64,000 bases of DNA from Sycon ciliatum (taxonomy: Eukaryota; Porifera; Calcarea; Leucosolenida; Sycettidae), in NCBI RefSeq assembly GCF_964019385.1, contig NC_088643.1:43602140-43666139 (forward strand), read 5' to 3'. Under the pieces are notes generated by a model that was not told where the DNA came from, made no database searches, and saw only the letters and a program-made list of their open reading frames with translations. The first letter of the stretch is position 1. Each line of letters opens with the position of its first letter. The position numbers and the translations under genes are program-made. Shown piece after piece: positions 52,538 through 64,000 of this stretch.

Positions 52538-52820
52538 CTGGAGAGCACTATATAAGTGGTGCTCTTCAGGCACAATCTTCCTCAGCCTACTCAAGCTCAA
52601 CTGATGAGGGGTGAATTCCCCGAAACACTGTGTATTGAGCAGGGAGTGGTGCTTTCTTGCAGGTTTGCCGAGTCGAAGGTTCGATGGACTTCTCGTGTGC
52701 TCTGGATGGCAGTCGTGAGTCAGTCAAGTGTCAAGTAAAGTCGGCGGAATAGCGCGAGCTCCGGTGTGGGGAGCAAACCTTTCTTACAAATCATCGCCGA
52801 AGTCGCAACCACTACTTCGT
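52538..52820 (+). repeat. Full copy of the 284-bp interspersed repeat
   Basis: Differs from 12174-12457 at only about three positions seen by eye (for example GTCGGCGG for GTGGGTGG and one missing C), so the two copies moved recently. It sits in AATAATAAT-rich flanks. Confidence 0.88.
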
Positions 52821-53462
52821 AATAATAATCCCAAGCAATCTAACCCTAAAGTCTAGAATAGATGTGCTCCTTGTGGGTTAGTCATCATGATCGTTATCAT
52901 CACTCGTTAAAGTGTTGCACTACACTCTATAGATCAGGGAGTCGTGTACACCCAGATTTATACGACTCCCTGCTGCAGATAACACAATAATATTGCACTC
53001 CTGGAGAGCAATAAGGTTTGTATAACGTCATCGGCGCACTTGTGTAAACACTTGTGCTTATGGCAATAAGCTCTCCAAGACTGCGATACCATGCTTAATT
53101 ATAGCGCTAACGCAATAGCGCTAGCTCAGCGATGAACTAGTATTATGAATCCTTCATTGTTGTCAAGTCAGGATCCTGGATGATTTTGTTGCAACTTGGG
53201 GAGGACTAGTAACTGTTAAAGTGTTATTTTTAGATCCTCACGGTAGCATAATCATGGATTTGGTAGATCTACCTGGAGCACTGTCTGTGGCCAGTGTGGG
53301 AGCAGTGTACTAAACTGCAGTCGTGCAGACAGTTGTACTAGTCATAGTCATTTAGCTTGGTACAGTCATGTACATGTGTGTGTATGTATGTAAATAAGCC
53401 AACAACTAAAAAGTAGAAGTGCGGTTTCGACCTACATGAATATCTACGATGACATAGTAGAT

Positions 53463-53530
53463 CAACGATCGAGGTGTGATTTCGACAAACAATACAATTA
53501 TTGTTTGTCGAAATCACACCTCGATCGTTG
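53463..53530. repeat. Palindrome with 32-bp perfect arms, 4-nt loop
   Basis: Arm starts CAACGATCGAGGTGTGATTT and ends ACAAACAATA; loop CAAT. Confidence 0.95.
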
Positions 53531-54089
53531 GTAACACTTTTCACTGAAGATCCTATCGCCGTAATCATGGTAATGATAGCACTACTCTTGTACTAGTCTA
53601 CATGTTACATTGTAGACTGTATAATTATGTAGTGTCAAAGAACTTTATTATTATTTTTGTAGTGCTAGTATATGTAGTAGCTGCAGCATTCAGGTTGCTC
53701 TCACTGACTCAGGTCGCACTATCCTATCGCGTTACATGGGACTATCGTAGGACGGCATCTTGGTCACATTCCTTCCGGTAGTTCGATAATAATAATTGTA
53801 CGCTACGCATAGTGACTCGGTATTCAGAGAAAGACCTCAGGAGGGCCAGCGGAAAGTGAGGTCCTCTTATTGTTCAGTTCTGGCTGTGCAATAATACTGA
53901 GTATTGTGAATTATTGTTGCTAGGTGAAGAAGAAGAAGAAAACGAATGTGGTGATGCATGTAGTCCTCCAGGTGTGACGCTCGAAAGACGGAAGTATTTG
54001 GGAAGCCATGTTGCGTGTGACTGGAAGCAATTATATTTGTTCGGTGCCGGTTATGGCCAGTTGTTCCTGCGACTAGTAATCATCCAAGC

Positions 54090-54195
54090 CACAGCTCAGG
54101 TAAGCGGGCAAGTAAGGTCCCTGTTAGTTGGAGTCCTGATGGTGACAGTTGTTTTGTCTTCTTCTCAAAGTGGCTTTCCTTTTCCACACCCTTGA
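54090..54195 (+). repeat. Degraded SINE-like copy
   Basis: AAGGTCCCTGTTAGTTGGAG, GTCCTGATGGTGACAGT, and a TTTTGTCTTCTTCTC tail match the family. Confidence 0.5.
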
Positions 54196-54410
54196 CTATG
54201 GTATGTTGATACATTGGGGTTCCCGGCGTCCTGCAACTTTCTTTGTGCGTGAACTGTCACTTACAGTAGTGTGCACGTACAGTGAGGGAAGCCGCACACA
54301 CTGTCCCACCATGTACCAGCCTGTGTAGTATCAGGAAGCGTGAATTTCGAAGTCTGAAGAAAATGAACTGCAATGTAGCTCAGCTCTACTAGGATGAAAA
54401 CTACACCATA

Positions 54411-54500
54411 CTCGAAGCTCAGTGGTTAGAGCATCGCTGGCCTAAACTAAAGCGAAGGTCCCTGGTTCGAGTCCTGGTGGTGAGACTTTTATCCCTTTTA
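54411..54500 (+). repeat. tRNA-derived SINE-like element
   Basis: GAAGCTCAGTGGTTAGAGCA (A-box-like) and GGTCCCTGGTTCGAGTCCTG (B-box) followed by TGGTGAGACTTTT. It is immediately followed by the shared repeat at 54518. Confidence 0.72.
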
Positions 54501-54517
54501 ATAATAATAATAATACT

Positions 54518-54663
54518 CAATCTGCGGACAGCATGCTGTTTCGTTCTTTTTGAACTCATCAGCGCAGCACAGAGGAAATGAGGCCGAACCTGATAGCAAT
54601 GAAAATAAAATTTCCAATCAGGCCCGAACGTACCTTGCCAGAGTGCTCAAACTGACAAGTCAG
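54518..54663 (+). repeat. Second copy of the 31786-type repeat
   Basis: ACTCAATCTGCGGACAGCAT through GAGGCCGAACCTGATAGCAA to CTCAAACTGACAAGTCAG. Confidence 0.85.
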
Positions 54664-54929
54664 AATAATAATAATTCGCGGGATTCGCATTGGCATCGCT
54701 TTTTATGTTCAGAAACACACAAACTAGCCTTCGCTTCCGCAGGCCACCACTATGCCTATGCCTTGTACACCTTAGTGGCAAATTCAGACCTCACAAGTGA
54801 GTCAGGGGAGAGTAGGTGTGTCTCTCAACCAATCGGGCGTGTAACGGCCCATAACCCTGTAAACTGCATCCTTGTTACCCTCACTCCGAGCTGTGAGTAC
54901 CCAGTTGACCGTGGGTGTCGGCGCAGTTC

Positions 54930-55045
54930 ACCACGCATAAAAAGTCTTTACTCACGTAAAAAGTCTTTACACGCTCCCTGCTACCAGTGCGGGTCTCGAA
55001 CTCGGACCTCATGATTCGCAGGCAGGCCTGCAAACCAATCGGCCA
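54930..55045 (-). repeat. Second tRNA-derived SINE family, minus strand
   Basis: The reverse complement has TGGCCGATTGGTTTGCAGGC (A-box-like) and GTCCGAGTTCGAGACCCGCA (B-box-like), in tRNA spacing. The body may extend left to about 54680. Confidence 0.55.
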
Positions 55046-55635
55046 TATGCGTTGGTCTTTTCAAAAATGAATAGAAAGCTGCTGTTGGATTCTACAGTAA
55101 ATAGTGGATATAATGTGCCCCTTTGATTTTCGATAATTTATCACTATATCCGGTGCATCACTATAGCCGATATGCATGTATGACTGACACATGGCACATG
55201 ACTGTGCATGAAATGATGCGCACATGCTGGAAAAAGCATGAAAAGCAGGCACGTGTACATGTGGCTGCTGACAGCATACAGGGCGGGGGGGGGGGGGGGG
55301 GGGGGTGAGGGAAGAATTTTCTCTCAATCACGTCTGCTGCCAGATGCATCCAGGCAACACTGGATCAGTTTTGGAAGAAGTGAACTAAATTTGAAGAACA
55401 ATTGTTTTGTGATCATCACTCTTGATCAGTATAATACGATATTTTCCTGTGCATTTGATATGGTTTGCTTCCTGAAGCCCATCACAATAAGCGATATATC
55501 GGTATAGCCGATAATAGTGTGTATAGTGATATTTTAGCTGTATTTTTTGTGATTTGATTTTGATTTTGGCGAGTTCGATCATTACAGCCGGTATATCGTT
55601 ACACCCGGTCACTTTATAAACCATACTCACTGTAC

Positions 55636-55724
55636 TACAGTGCTGGCAACTGAAATAATCCGACCCCCTGGGCGGCGCGGCACGCCGCCCAGGGGGTCGG
55701 ATTATTTCAGTTGCCAGCACTGTA
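55636..55724. repeat. 89-bp palindrome, 42-bp arms, GC-rich core
   Basis: Arm TACAGTGCTGGCAACTGAAA continues to CCCCCTGGGCGGCG; loop of about 5 nt; the second arm is exactly complementary. Confidence 0.95.
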
Positions 55725-56372
55725 CATTGTGTACTGCTCAAGATGACCAGCATGACCACTGTTCATGCCTCTACTGCATGTACCTCATTCAAGATGATCA
55801 TCAGACCCAAATTTGTGATTTTCACCGCCATTTTGCGCCGCCATTCTATGCTGTGCTAGCTACTACATGATGTGTTAGTTATCATGCACATAAAAAGGTG
55901 ACGTTCGCATTCTGAAGGACGGCGCATTCATTTTGAAAGGGGGGCGGTCAAAAAGTGAAGGAGGGTGCAGCCCCCCCCCCCCCCCCCCCCCGCTATGTCG
56001 CTTTGGCGAGAACCCTGATTGTCCCTGGTGGATCCACACCGTCGAGCATTCCAACACCATCGAGCATTCCAAAAACATACTGATGGAGAGAAACAACATT
56101 TCGGCAGTGTCTGTGTCAAGAGGGACTTACCCGGGACTATATAGAAGGATGGGAGGGGGGGGGGCATGGTGGCTACAAATACGTGATGAGATGGACCACT
56201 TACGGTAACTGTTATGCAAAGGGTTCTGGGTCTATTTGTGCTGTGTGTGTACATGATTATAATAGACTACGCAGTTGTAGCTGTCCACAGAGTGCGCTAG
56301 CACTGTATTGTCCTTGGCCAAGACTACAGATTGGTTATACAGGGTTATGGAATTGTTTGTTTTTGATCTGCA

Positions 56373-56516
56373 GGTTCCGGTGTATAGAGGTTCCGGTGTA
56401 TAGAGGTTCCGGTGTATAGAGGTTCCGGTGTATAGAGGTTCCGGTGTATACAGGTTCCGGTGTATACAGGTTCCGGTGTATACAGGTTCCGGTGTATAGA
56501 GGTTCCGGTGTATAGA
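56373..56516 (+). repeat. 16-bp tandem repeat, nine copies
   Basis: Unit GGTTCCGGTGTATAGA with a GTATACA variant in the middle copies, then GTATAGA again. Confidence 0.95.
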
Positions 56517-58010
56517 AGTGACTTGTGGTATATGTAGATGTATTCAATTTTCTAGCCGAAACGACAGATTCCACTTTCCTCTACCATCTCTACCATGTTT
56601 GAGGCTGGTAGAAGTTGGTAGACTAAGAGGCATGGGATTTCTTGTATCCATGGACATAGAGCCGTTTCCTACACAATGTCAAGTTGTGCACTGCACTGTA
56701 AGTATTGCAAAGATGGGTGATGTGCGGACTTTGCATTGACGATCTACCAAATCGGATAGGTCTGCGTTTGTGCACTTCCATCCTCCATTTTTTCCAAAAT
56801 CTGTTCTACTCTACCAAAAAAACCTGCAGTAGATCAGAACAGCAAAACTAGACCTGCATGGTTATCAATATAATTATTATGCTAGTTACCTATCCGAGGA
56901 GCACTATGTACGAGATGTTAGTTGTATTACTGACATGACCAGCATGCAGCTAGCAGGCAGGTCACATGACCCCGTGCGGCTGCCTACACACAGGACTTAG
57001 CAGGAAGTAGTTGTTGTCACTTCTAAGCTGTCAGTTTCTCGCTTTGTATGTCACTTGAAGAATCTTTCAGCTGCACCATAATTATTGTCTACTATTCACA
57101 CATTTTTCTGGGCACGGGATAGGTCACGGGTATGAGACTGAATTCTAGGGGAAATTCTTGTCACATCGTTGTCTATGGCTCTCTCAACTGATGCTCAGTA
57201 TGTATTATAGGAAATATCGTGCCGTGAACCCCCCCCCCCCCCCCCCCACAAAAATCCCACCCCTCCCAACACACATGATGCACATACACACAGGGCCCAG
57301 TACAGTACACCCCTGCCAGCACACACACACACACACGCACTAACATACTCGAATGTACACATGTACACACACACACAGCGGACACACACACACACATGCA
57401 CTCGGTCACACACGCATACACACACACACACACACACACATAGACTGCCCAGCACAATGCACAGAGGAAATCTGCACTGGAAATCTGCGTTACATGCACG
57501 TACAGCAGGAATGGTGGTTGGTGTGCTGTTGGGGTCCACATGGTGTATTGCCAGACCAGGAACTGTGTGCTTGCGTGGAATGGATCATTATGATTTTGTC
57601 TCTTGCGATGGAATCATGTGTGAGCATGCCCGGGACTGTATAGAGGTGTCACATATTATGGGAAATGAAGAAAGGTGGCAAAACAACATGGTTGCAGATG
57701 GAAGAGAATTTTATACATGTGACGGAGGGAGCTAAAATCATGTGATAAATTCGTGAATATTCTGGTCAATTCAAAATGTTTAAAAAGGTGTTGGTAGCTG
57801 GATGCCGGGAGATGCAATTGAATGTCGATGTAACTTCAAAGTATCATGACTGCTGGTGGGGGTAATACACAGATCTGAGAGCATTCTGATATTCATAATA
57901 ATGGAAGAGACGATAATAATGGAAGAGACGTGCAAAGGCTGCATTGAGCCATGCTAGCGTAGACCAGCAGCAGGTTGAGGGTGGAAAGTAGCCGCGCGCG
58001 CGGGTGGTAA

Positions 58011-58429
58011 CTAGCACTGGTTTAGTGCTGCATCCACTGTGCCAAGCGCGCCGTTGAAAGTCACCTGAGCATTGGCAAACACCGGAGCATTCTCCAGCAC
58101 AGCCAGACATTCGTATCCACCCTGGTGTTGCGGTGATGCTCGCTCGAAGATAAGCTGCCCGTTGGCCTGTCGGACGTCACTTGGCAAATCAATGTAGCCA
58201 CCGCCTGGGCCATTCTTAAGCCAAACTGCCGAGGAATAATATTGACCGTCATAGCAGCATGACAATGTGAATGAGGATCCAGAGACAACACGTCTGACAT
58301 TACTGCTGACACGTAATCCCGGTAGGACACGTGGTCGAGGTGGTTGTGTCGTTTGACGTGGGAAAACTGGGGCTACAGTAAATGCCGGGCGGCGAATAGT
58401 CAACGGTGTGACTCCAGGTCTCCTTGGCC
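58011..58429 (-). CDS. Gene C last exon: Pro-rich linker, Ig domain, stop
   Basis: Phase 1 in, TAG at 58013-58011. The linker FPRQTTQPPRPRVLPG is followed by an Ig fold: SFTLSCCYDGQYYSSAVWLK and QHQGGYECLAVLENAP. The tail GALGTVDAALNQC has no anchor. Confidence 0.9.
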
Positions 58430-61400
58430 CTAGTAAATAAGGCAAGAAAACACCAATGAATGAGGAGAACTCATTACTCAACAGGTTAGCAGAAACACCA
58501 ATGAATGAGGAGAACTCATTACTCAACAGGTTAGCAGAAACACCAATCTCTCTGCACTGATGTACACTTCAAAATTGCTGTAACATGACTCTCTATACAT
58601 GGCAAACAGCAAGTCTCTGGTCCTTAGCCACTTTCCGGCTCCCAGGGATCATGCATTTGTCAGGACCAATCTGCATCCCTCCTGTAGCAGGACCATACCC
58701 CATGCTACATGCTTTATCGCGGATAGTGTACAGCATAGGTGCTGCCTAAAAATGGTCCATTCAAGCAATATATTGCCCATGTACTCAATTTTGCACAAGG
58801 TGTTGCTCGAGGAGGGGGGGGGGGGGGGGGTGGAGGAGGTTCCACAGGAATGAAAAATGGCGAGGACTACTTCTACTTCTACTGCAAATGCAAATGCAAG
58901 TCATGAGAGAAACGCACCAACTGTAAGCTCCACATTGACGCCAACACTGGTGCCTGCAGCATTGTTGGCTTGACACTGGTAGTACTGGTCGTCAACTCCA
59001 CCGGTGGCATTCAGAATGATAAGATTACCACCGGACAGGCGTGTTCTCGGTGACAGCGGGAACCAGTTGACTGCAACTGGTGTGCCAGCTGAAGCACCAG
59101 CGGCGCGGCACACAAGCTCGACCAGATCGCCCGGCTCAGCCACAGCACGTTGGGGTGTGACGCTTGCCTGGATGGACGAGGTCACTGAACAGGGTATTGG
59201 TACATTCAGATACAGACACACACACACACACACACGAGTGCACGAGTGTTGAGACTGAGTGCTTTAAAAAATGTGTGAATGGCTGTTATGGAGGTGCAAA
59301 TAGCAATGTCCAATTGCACCTCCATCAAACTTTCTGCCAAAGATATTTGGTGATCTCTTGTTCTAGAATGGACTCGGAAGGAGAGGCAAGGATTAATTTA
59401 TAGAAAAGAAAAAGGACCAAGGACATTATAGCGTAACTTGTAGTTCCTTGGTCCTTTTTCTTTTCTATAAAATCTATTGTTCTACTTGGTATAGAACCAC
59501 ATACTCAGGCGCGTCGGAACGACTTTGGAGGTGGGGCGGCCATGGAAGGGGGTCCGGGGGTCCTCCCCAGGGAAAACATTTCAAAAATTAAAGCCAATTG
59601 CAAGCATTTCCGGGCATTTGGTGCCATTTCAGTGTACGGTAACTACAATGAAAGACTTTTTGATTCTGCAAAAAACCAAGAAGATGCTACGATCGGGGAC
59701 AAACATTACCCTCCCCCGGGAAAAAAATTCAAAAATTGAAGCCAATTGCAAGCATTCCCAGGCATTTGGTGCCATTTCAGTGTACATGGACTTTTGATTC
59801 TGCAACAAACCACGATCGGGGACAAGGATTTGCCACGTTTGCGCTGAGATCATCGCGCTTTGTTGCAGTGTGCTAAAAAAAAAAAAACGCCGAAAAAGTG
59901 GGGCGGCCATGGCCGCCCCGGCCGGTGCGGTTCCGACGCCCTTGATACTGCACACTGACTCTCATGGCTATTACTCATGAGGCACACCTAGTACAAGTAC
60001 ATTTTAAAATATTCTTAGACCTGAACGAGTCGGAAGTGTCCACATTGGAACAGTAGCCTATGATTCACAGAGCATAATGCATGTGCCTTCCAACATGCTC
60101 TGCGGATTTGTGGAGAAAACAAGGTATGCCCTGCAAGCCATGGCTGGCAAACGCCCCCTCCTCATCTATATTGGCACTGATTCATCTTTAGCCACTGGAA
60201 GGTGTAATAATAATTAGTGCTGAAACGATTACGTTTTTTCCTTAGTGGCTTAGCTGATACCATAACGATCGGCTTATCGGCTAAACGATTATTATTGTAA
60301 CTACATCAGTACATGTACATTCTGTGAATTCCAAAAAAATTACGAGTCCAACATCGCCAACGACGGAAAGCGGGCGCATAGGTCTGATCTCGCAACAAGG
60401 CCGTCAGCTGTTCGGACTGACCAGACGAATACAGAAAAGACAGAGGCAATTCACTGGTTGCAACCCAAGAGCTGATGGTGCCCTTCGCCTATGACTTCGC
60501 TGTCCCCGACGATGAAGTCAGAGAAGCCGGCCAGGGGTGCAGATTGGCGGATTTCGACGGTTGAGCTGACTTGAGGCGCACCAAGGCAACAAGTAACTAG
60601 TTGCTTTTGCTGTCTATGCTCAAAATAGGCCCAGACGCCAGGCCTAGCTCGTCGTCAAGCAAACTGGTTCGGGAACCGTTGACAGAATGGAAAACATGAA
60701 CTGAAGACCACTTTACTGTCTTTAGCTCAAGACTACTCGCACGTGGAGGGAACTCCAGCCCCTGCAGCTAGTGTAGTCTGTAGACACATACTGAGCCTGC
60801 CCGTCCTGCATGCTGTATGTAAGAAAAGTACGAGCTCGTAGTCAGCTCAAAAGACGGTGACGGTGATCGTGTCGATGTTTCTCAGATCGCGCTTGTACTT
60901 TACACGTACATCGATGTTGCAAGTGTACAGTCATATCATGTACATATTCGTGGCATACTCGCAACACTTTCGATGCATGCACGCTTTGTGCGACCCCCAA
61001 AAGGTGGAAATCCCGTACCGAGCGTAAGTACCATTCTACTCGTTTAGCCGATAAAATCGAAATAACCGTTCGATCTATTTCTTATCGAGTAAGTAACGAG
61101 TAATCGATATAATCGTTTCAGCACTAATAATAATAATAAGTGCAACAAGAAAATGTACCCTCGCAGTGCTATATCAAAGAAAACGCGTGGCATCGTGGCA
61201 TCGACAAACACAGCTTGCAGTTTTCTTACCCAATGGGCTCAGACAAGTTGATGTTCCAGGCACATTCTCCAGTAGAGTGCAATCCAACCTGCCATCCGTA
61301 CACAGGCAATTGTAGCACATTCCAATAATCTGGATGATGATCTCCTGCACCTTGACGTCAATAAATCCATTAGTAAATGACTGCCTGTAACGCTGGGTCC

Positions 61401-64000
61401 TCAACTTTTCCAAATCCCACGCTGCGCCGCCGGTAGCAGCAGCCAGTTTGACATACTTCTCGTGAGTGTTTTCTGTGCCGGTAATTGCTACAGGCCTTCC
61501 ATCGTCGACGACGGTGTAACTATCACCAGGTTCGGGTAGTACTGCTTTTCCGCTGGACGCCCACCCAAGAGCTCCTTCCCAAGGTCTGGTCGCTGACCGT
61601 CGCCCTTCAAACCGCTGCCAGACAACAACATTGAGGACGCATTCTCGCCTTCTCAGCTCATTCAGTATGGATTCATACTCCCAGCTAGTTTGCCGATCAC
61701 GTCCCTCATCCGTGACCAAGATAACCTGGCAGGCAACCTTCTCACCGGCAGCACGTCGCGAGTTGATGTTCCGGATACAGCTCAGCTGGTTCACAGCTAC
61801 GGAGATGGCAGAGTAGCCGTCTTCCAGCCGCCCATCCTGATATAGGCCACCAAAACTTGCCTGTACCTCTGGCGCAGTGGTACAATCCTGCAGGACAGCG
61901 CCATTATACCGATCTGGATCATTCTGATCTGGATGGCCAAAGCCAACAAGGCCATACTGGTTGGGAGTTCTCGTGCCAACTCCACGTGACTTCAAGTTGT
62001 TCTCCAGGGTCTGCGCAATGTTGCCTCCCTGAGCCAGCCAACGGTGCTCGCCCACCATGCTACCAGATTCGTCCACGACAAATGCAACCACAGCTGATGC
62101 AGGGAAGTCGAACTGTGGCGGAGCATTTCTGGTGGTGAAGTTTCTCACAGACTGGCCGCTGAGAAGAGGAAGGCCATTGTTCGGGTGTGGACATTGCTCT
62201 AAGTCACAAAACAAGAAAGCATGCAGACATACAAATATTATACCAACACTAGACTACCAAGAAGCTGAAGAAACTTCCCTGTTCCAACAGATCAGAATTT
62301 GTTCAAGTCTGCATACCACCCAGTGGATACCAATGTTACTGAAACAGGGCTGTCATTGACAGGACCGGCGGAACCGGTCCGGTTGCTCAGGCCATGGCCG
62401 GACCCAACTACAAGTTTGTCCACCAACGTGTGTTTACTGCTGAGGTGGCCATGTGTATACCCCGCTCCATATCATACACGAAGTATGAAAGACTAGCTTA
62501 TGGCCAGACCAATCGAAAACTGCTTCCACCGGTCCTGAATGAGGTAAGTACATGACAAACATGCACTTCAAAAGGCATCACTTTTCCTCTACCAGATCAC
62601 TGCAGAAAATGCTACCCGTGACTGCAAACATTCATTCAGCTCATCAGGGTGTGCAATGAAGTAAGGGAACTCAGAATCGCAACACCAGCCAGACTAGAGT
62701 GAAGTAAAGCTGTTTTCAGTCTCACCCGAGCATTCATATACCGAGTAGCATGCGAAGGTTTGGCGTGAGATGTTTAAAATATACTGTTAATCTCACACCT
62801 CGCAGCTCTACACATTACCCAAGTACTGAGTGATGAATTTGTGTCACTCTGAGTCACGGGAAAGCAGCAAAACTACAACAGACTGCATAGCAATGCTAGG
62901 GAGGTGATGCAATGCTAGGAAGGTGATGCAATCAGCTAGGGAGGTGATGCAATGCTAGGGAGGTGATGCAATGCTAGGGAGGTGATGCAATGCTAGGGAG
63001 GTGATGCAATGCTAGGGAGGTGATGCAATGCTAGGGAGGTGATGCAATGCTAGGGAGGTGATGCAATGCGAGGGAGGTGATGCAATGCTAGGGAGGTGAT
63101 GCAATGCTAGGGAGGTGATGCAATGCTAGGGAGGTGATGCAATGCTAGGGAGGTGATGCAATGCTAGGGAGGTGATACAATCATCAATTAACCAGATACT
63201 AGGAGATTTGATACCTACGAGAAGTTTCACCCTTGGAAACAAAATTCAGAGTGTGATGTCATAGGTTTGGTGCTAACACTGCCAACCAGTGATATTTGCA
63301 CCTCTGAATAATACTGTGCCATGTCTGGGTACACAGCCGAATGTTCATAGTGCTAGAGTTGTGCAGGGCTGGCTATACGGGGGGGGTTGCTGTGCCTGTT
63401 TAGAATCTAGCGCTGCTATGTTACAATGATGGGAACAATGTTCACGGGCTGGCACTGTAGAACAAGATCTAGATGGAGATCTAAGTTTTCTTCATGATTT
63501 GAAGTGATACCTCGTACTCTGGACAAACGCGCGAGAATGTCACTGCATTTGCTACATTTAGTGTGGCATACCTGTACTCAACGTCGTGCCAGATCCGACA
63601 TACGGAGGACACTGCACACCGGAGCTACTCTTAAGGTCATTGCATAACCGAATGAACCACAAGCCGAATACAAACTTGGAGTCTGGAATACTGGTTGCTT
63701 AGTCAGACCAGTACGGCTGTGTGATACATACATGTGTACATCATGAATAAATCAACTGCACCAAATCAGAAATACACCTGCACTAGAAACGAAAAACGGA
63801 ATGTTCCGAGGTGAAAGGACAAGTGCATGCAGTTGCTAGCTGCTTTACAAGTGACTGCATTGGAGTTTAGGGACAATTGGAAAATACTGCTTTACACGCT
63901 AGTTATTCAACTTACTTAGTACGGTTATACACTCGGTATCGCGGTGGTTTCCGGCTGGGTTGGTTCCCAGGCAATCAATACAGACCCTGTCCTGAACATT
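58011..64000 (-). CDS. Gene C: paralog of gene B (Ig, vWA, Ig, Ig), 5' part outside the window
   Basis: Minus-strand exons in transcript order: 64000-63916 (partial four-Cys Ig-like module), 62198-61230 (vWA), 59184-58918 (Ig), 58429-58011 (Pro-rich linker, Ig, TAG stop). Every intron is phase 1. The order matches the 3' part of gene B, with one extra Ig domain before the stop, and the vWA domain is closest to vWA 2 of gene B. No membrane segment is seen, so it is probably secreted. The two genes point toward each other about 6.4 kb apart, as expected from an inverted duplication. How much of the CCP-FN3-EGF part it shares cannot be judged here. Confidence 0.88.
58451..58550. repeat. 45-bp tandem duplication in a gene C intron
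   Basis: CACCAATGAATGAGGAGAAC ... CAACAGGTTAGCAGAAA occurs twice with a partial third start, about 20 bp upstream (in transcript sense) of the last-exon acceptor. Confidence 0.92.
58918..59184 (-). CDS. Gene C exon: Ig domain
   Basis: Phase 1-1, 89 codons. DLVELVCRAAGASAGTPVAV, NWFPLSPRTRLSGGNLIILN and DDQYYQCQANNAAGTSVG give Cys, Trp and Y-x-C, with an I-set appearance. Confidence 0.92.
59372..59471 (+). repeat. Foldback repeat, copy 3
   Basis: Head ACTCGGAAGGAGAGGCAAGG, then perfect 27-bp arms (TTTATAGAAAAGAAAAAGGA ... ) around a 21-nt loop. The head is diverged but alignable to copies 1 and 2. Confidence 0.75.
59510..59943. mobile_element. Non-autonomous element with GGCGxGTCGGAAC ends
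   Basis: Left end GGCGCGTCGGAACGAC and right end GGTTCCGACGCCC are near-complementary. Inside, an 80-bp segment with GCCAATTGCAAGCATT and GCATTTGGTGCCATTTCAGT occurs twice. Located in a gene C intron. Confidence 0.65.
60215..61126. mobile_element. hAT-type non-autonomous element, 912 bp
   Basis: Ends TAGTGCTGAAACGATTA and TAATCGTTTCAGCACTA are exact complements and are flanked by the 8-bp repeat ATAATAAT, the length typical of hAT. The flank is itself an AAT repeat, so the duplication is suggestive only. No transposase frame. Confidence 0.8.
61230..62198 (-). CDS. Gene C exon: vWA domain
   Basis: Phase 1-1, 323 codons. QCPHPNNG cap, AFVVDESGSMVGEHRWLA (MIDAS), NQYGLVGFGHPDQNDPDRYN, GRLEDGYSAISVAV, CQVILVTDEGRDRQT, NTHEKYVKLAAATGGAAWDL, and Cys-rich tail CYNCLCTDGRLDC. 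Confidence 0.94.
62199..63915. other. Gene C intron
   Basis: No exon recognised. It contains the 19-bp tandem array at 62891-63180 and an accumulation of short unclassified sequence. Confidence 0.5.
62891..63180 (+). repeat. 19-bp tandem repeat, about 15 copies
   Basis: Unit CAATGCTAGGGAGGTGATG with a few variants (ATCAGCTAGG, GCGAGGG) in a gene C intron. Same period as the 13.2-16 kb array but unrelated in sequence. Confidence 0.95.
63916..64000 (-). CDS. Gene C exon (partial): four-Cys Ig-like module
   Basis: Minus strand reads DRVCIDCLGTNPAGNHRDTE then CITVL and a CTAA|GTAAGT donor in phase 1. It matches the C-x-D-C-x-G-T-N-x-x-G signature of gene B exons 22-25. The rest lies beyond the window. 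Confidence 0.88.

Larger units (their letters stand above)
52821..58010. other. Intergenic spacer between convergent genes B and C
   Basis: No gene recognised. It holds two palindromes, SINE-like copies, a shared 150-bp repeat, tandem repeats and poly-G/poly-C runs described separately. Open frames at 53914, 54550 and 57361 overlap repeats. Confidence 0.5.

Noticed and set aside
54550-55014. 154-codon frame in the intergenic spacer
   Set aside because: It runs through two repeat families and a SINE, with no protein-like conservation.

Overview
The window is nuclear DNA of a marine-type invertebrate animal, read here as an early-branching metazoan such as a sponge; that placement is an inference. 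The support is short exons with GT-AG introns, symmetrical phase-1 exons each holding one extracellular domain (CCP, FN3, EGF, Ig, vWA), an intronless NACHT-LRR (NLR) gene, tRNA-derived SINE-like repeats, TA-flanked MITEs, and very frequent TACATGTA strings. Amphioxus or another NLR-rich invertebrate cannot be excluded. No bacterial, phage, rRNA or CRISPR feature was seen.

Layout. (1) About 1-9.8 kb: 3' part of a plus-strand multi-exon gene (gene A) whose first exons read as the C-terminal half of a C2-like domain. Its longest intron (3620-9175) holds a complete intronless NLR gene at 6010-8688. (2) 9.8-16.8 kb: repeat territory, with a 3.2-kb TA-flanked inverted-repeat element, a 2.8-kb minisatellite of a 19-bp unit, and a GT tract. 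(3) 16.8-28 kb: mostly unassigned sequence with a few MITEs, a tRNA-like sequence, one orphan exon candidate and the proposed first two exons of gene B. (4) 28.4-51.6 kb: body of gene B, a mosaic extracellular protein of about 2,112 residues. Its order is signal peptide, 3 CCP, 2 FN3, 8 EGF (one Ig inserted among them), Ig, Ig+vWA, four unusual four-cysteine Ig-like modules, vWA, Ig, stop. All domain exons join in phase 1 except one phase-0 intron inside an Ig domain. (5) 51.6-58 kb: intergenic spacer of repeats and palindromes. (6) 58-64 kb: gene C on the minus strand, convergent to gene B and clearly paralogous to its C-terminal half (four-Cys Ig, vWA, Ig, Ig, stop). It runs off the right edge.

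Together genes B and C look like secreted adhesion or recognition proteins of the matrix or cell surface, since no membrane anchor was seen. The NLR is an intracellular STAND ATPase sensor. Whether they act in one self/non-self pathway is speculation.

The most notable signals are: (a) the tryptophan-less, four-cysteine Ig-like module with a C-[FI]-D-C signature; (b) vWA domains whose MIDAS Thr position carries Asp in an ED motif; (c) an EGF exon caught in a tandem duplication together with a LINE fragment; (d) a splice donor quadrupled in frame; (e) a foldback repeat family whose stem sequence differs between copies yet stays self-complementary; (f) four near-perfect palindromes.
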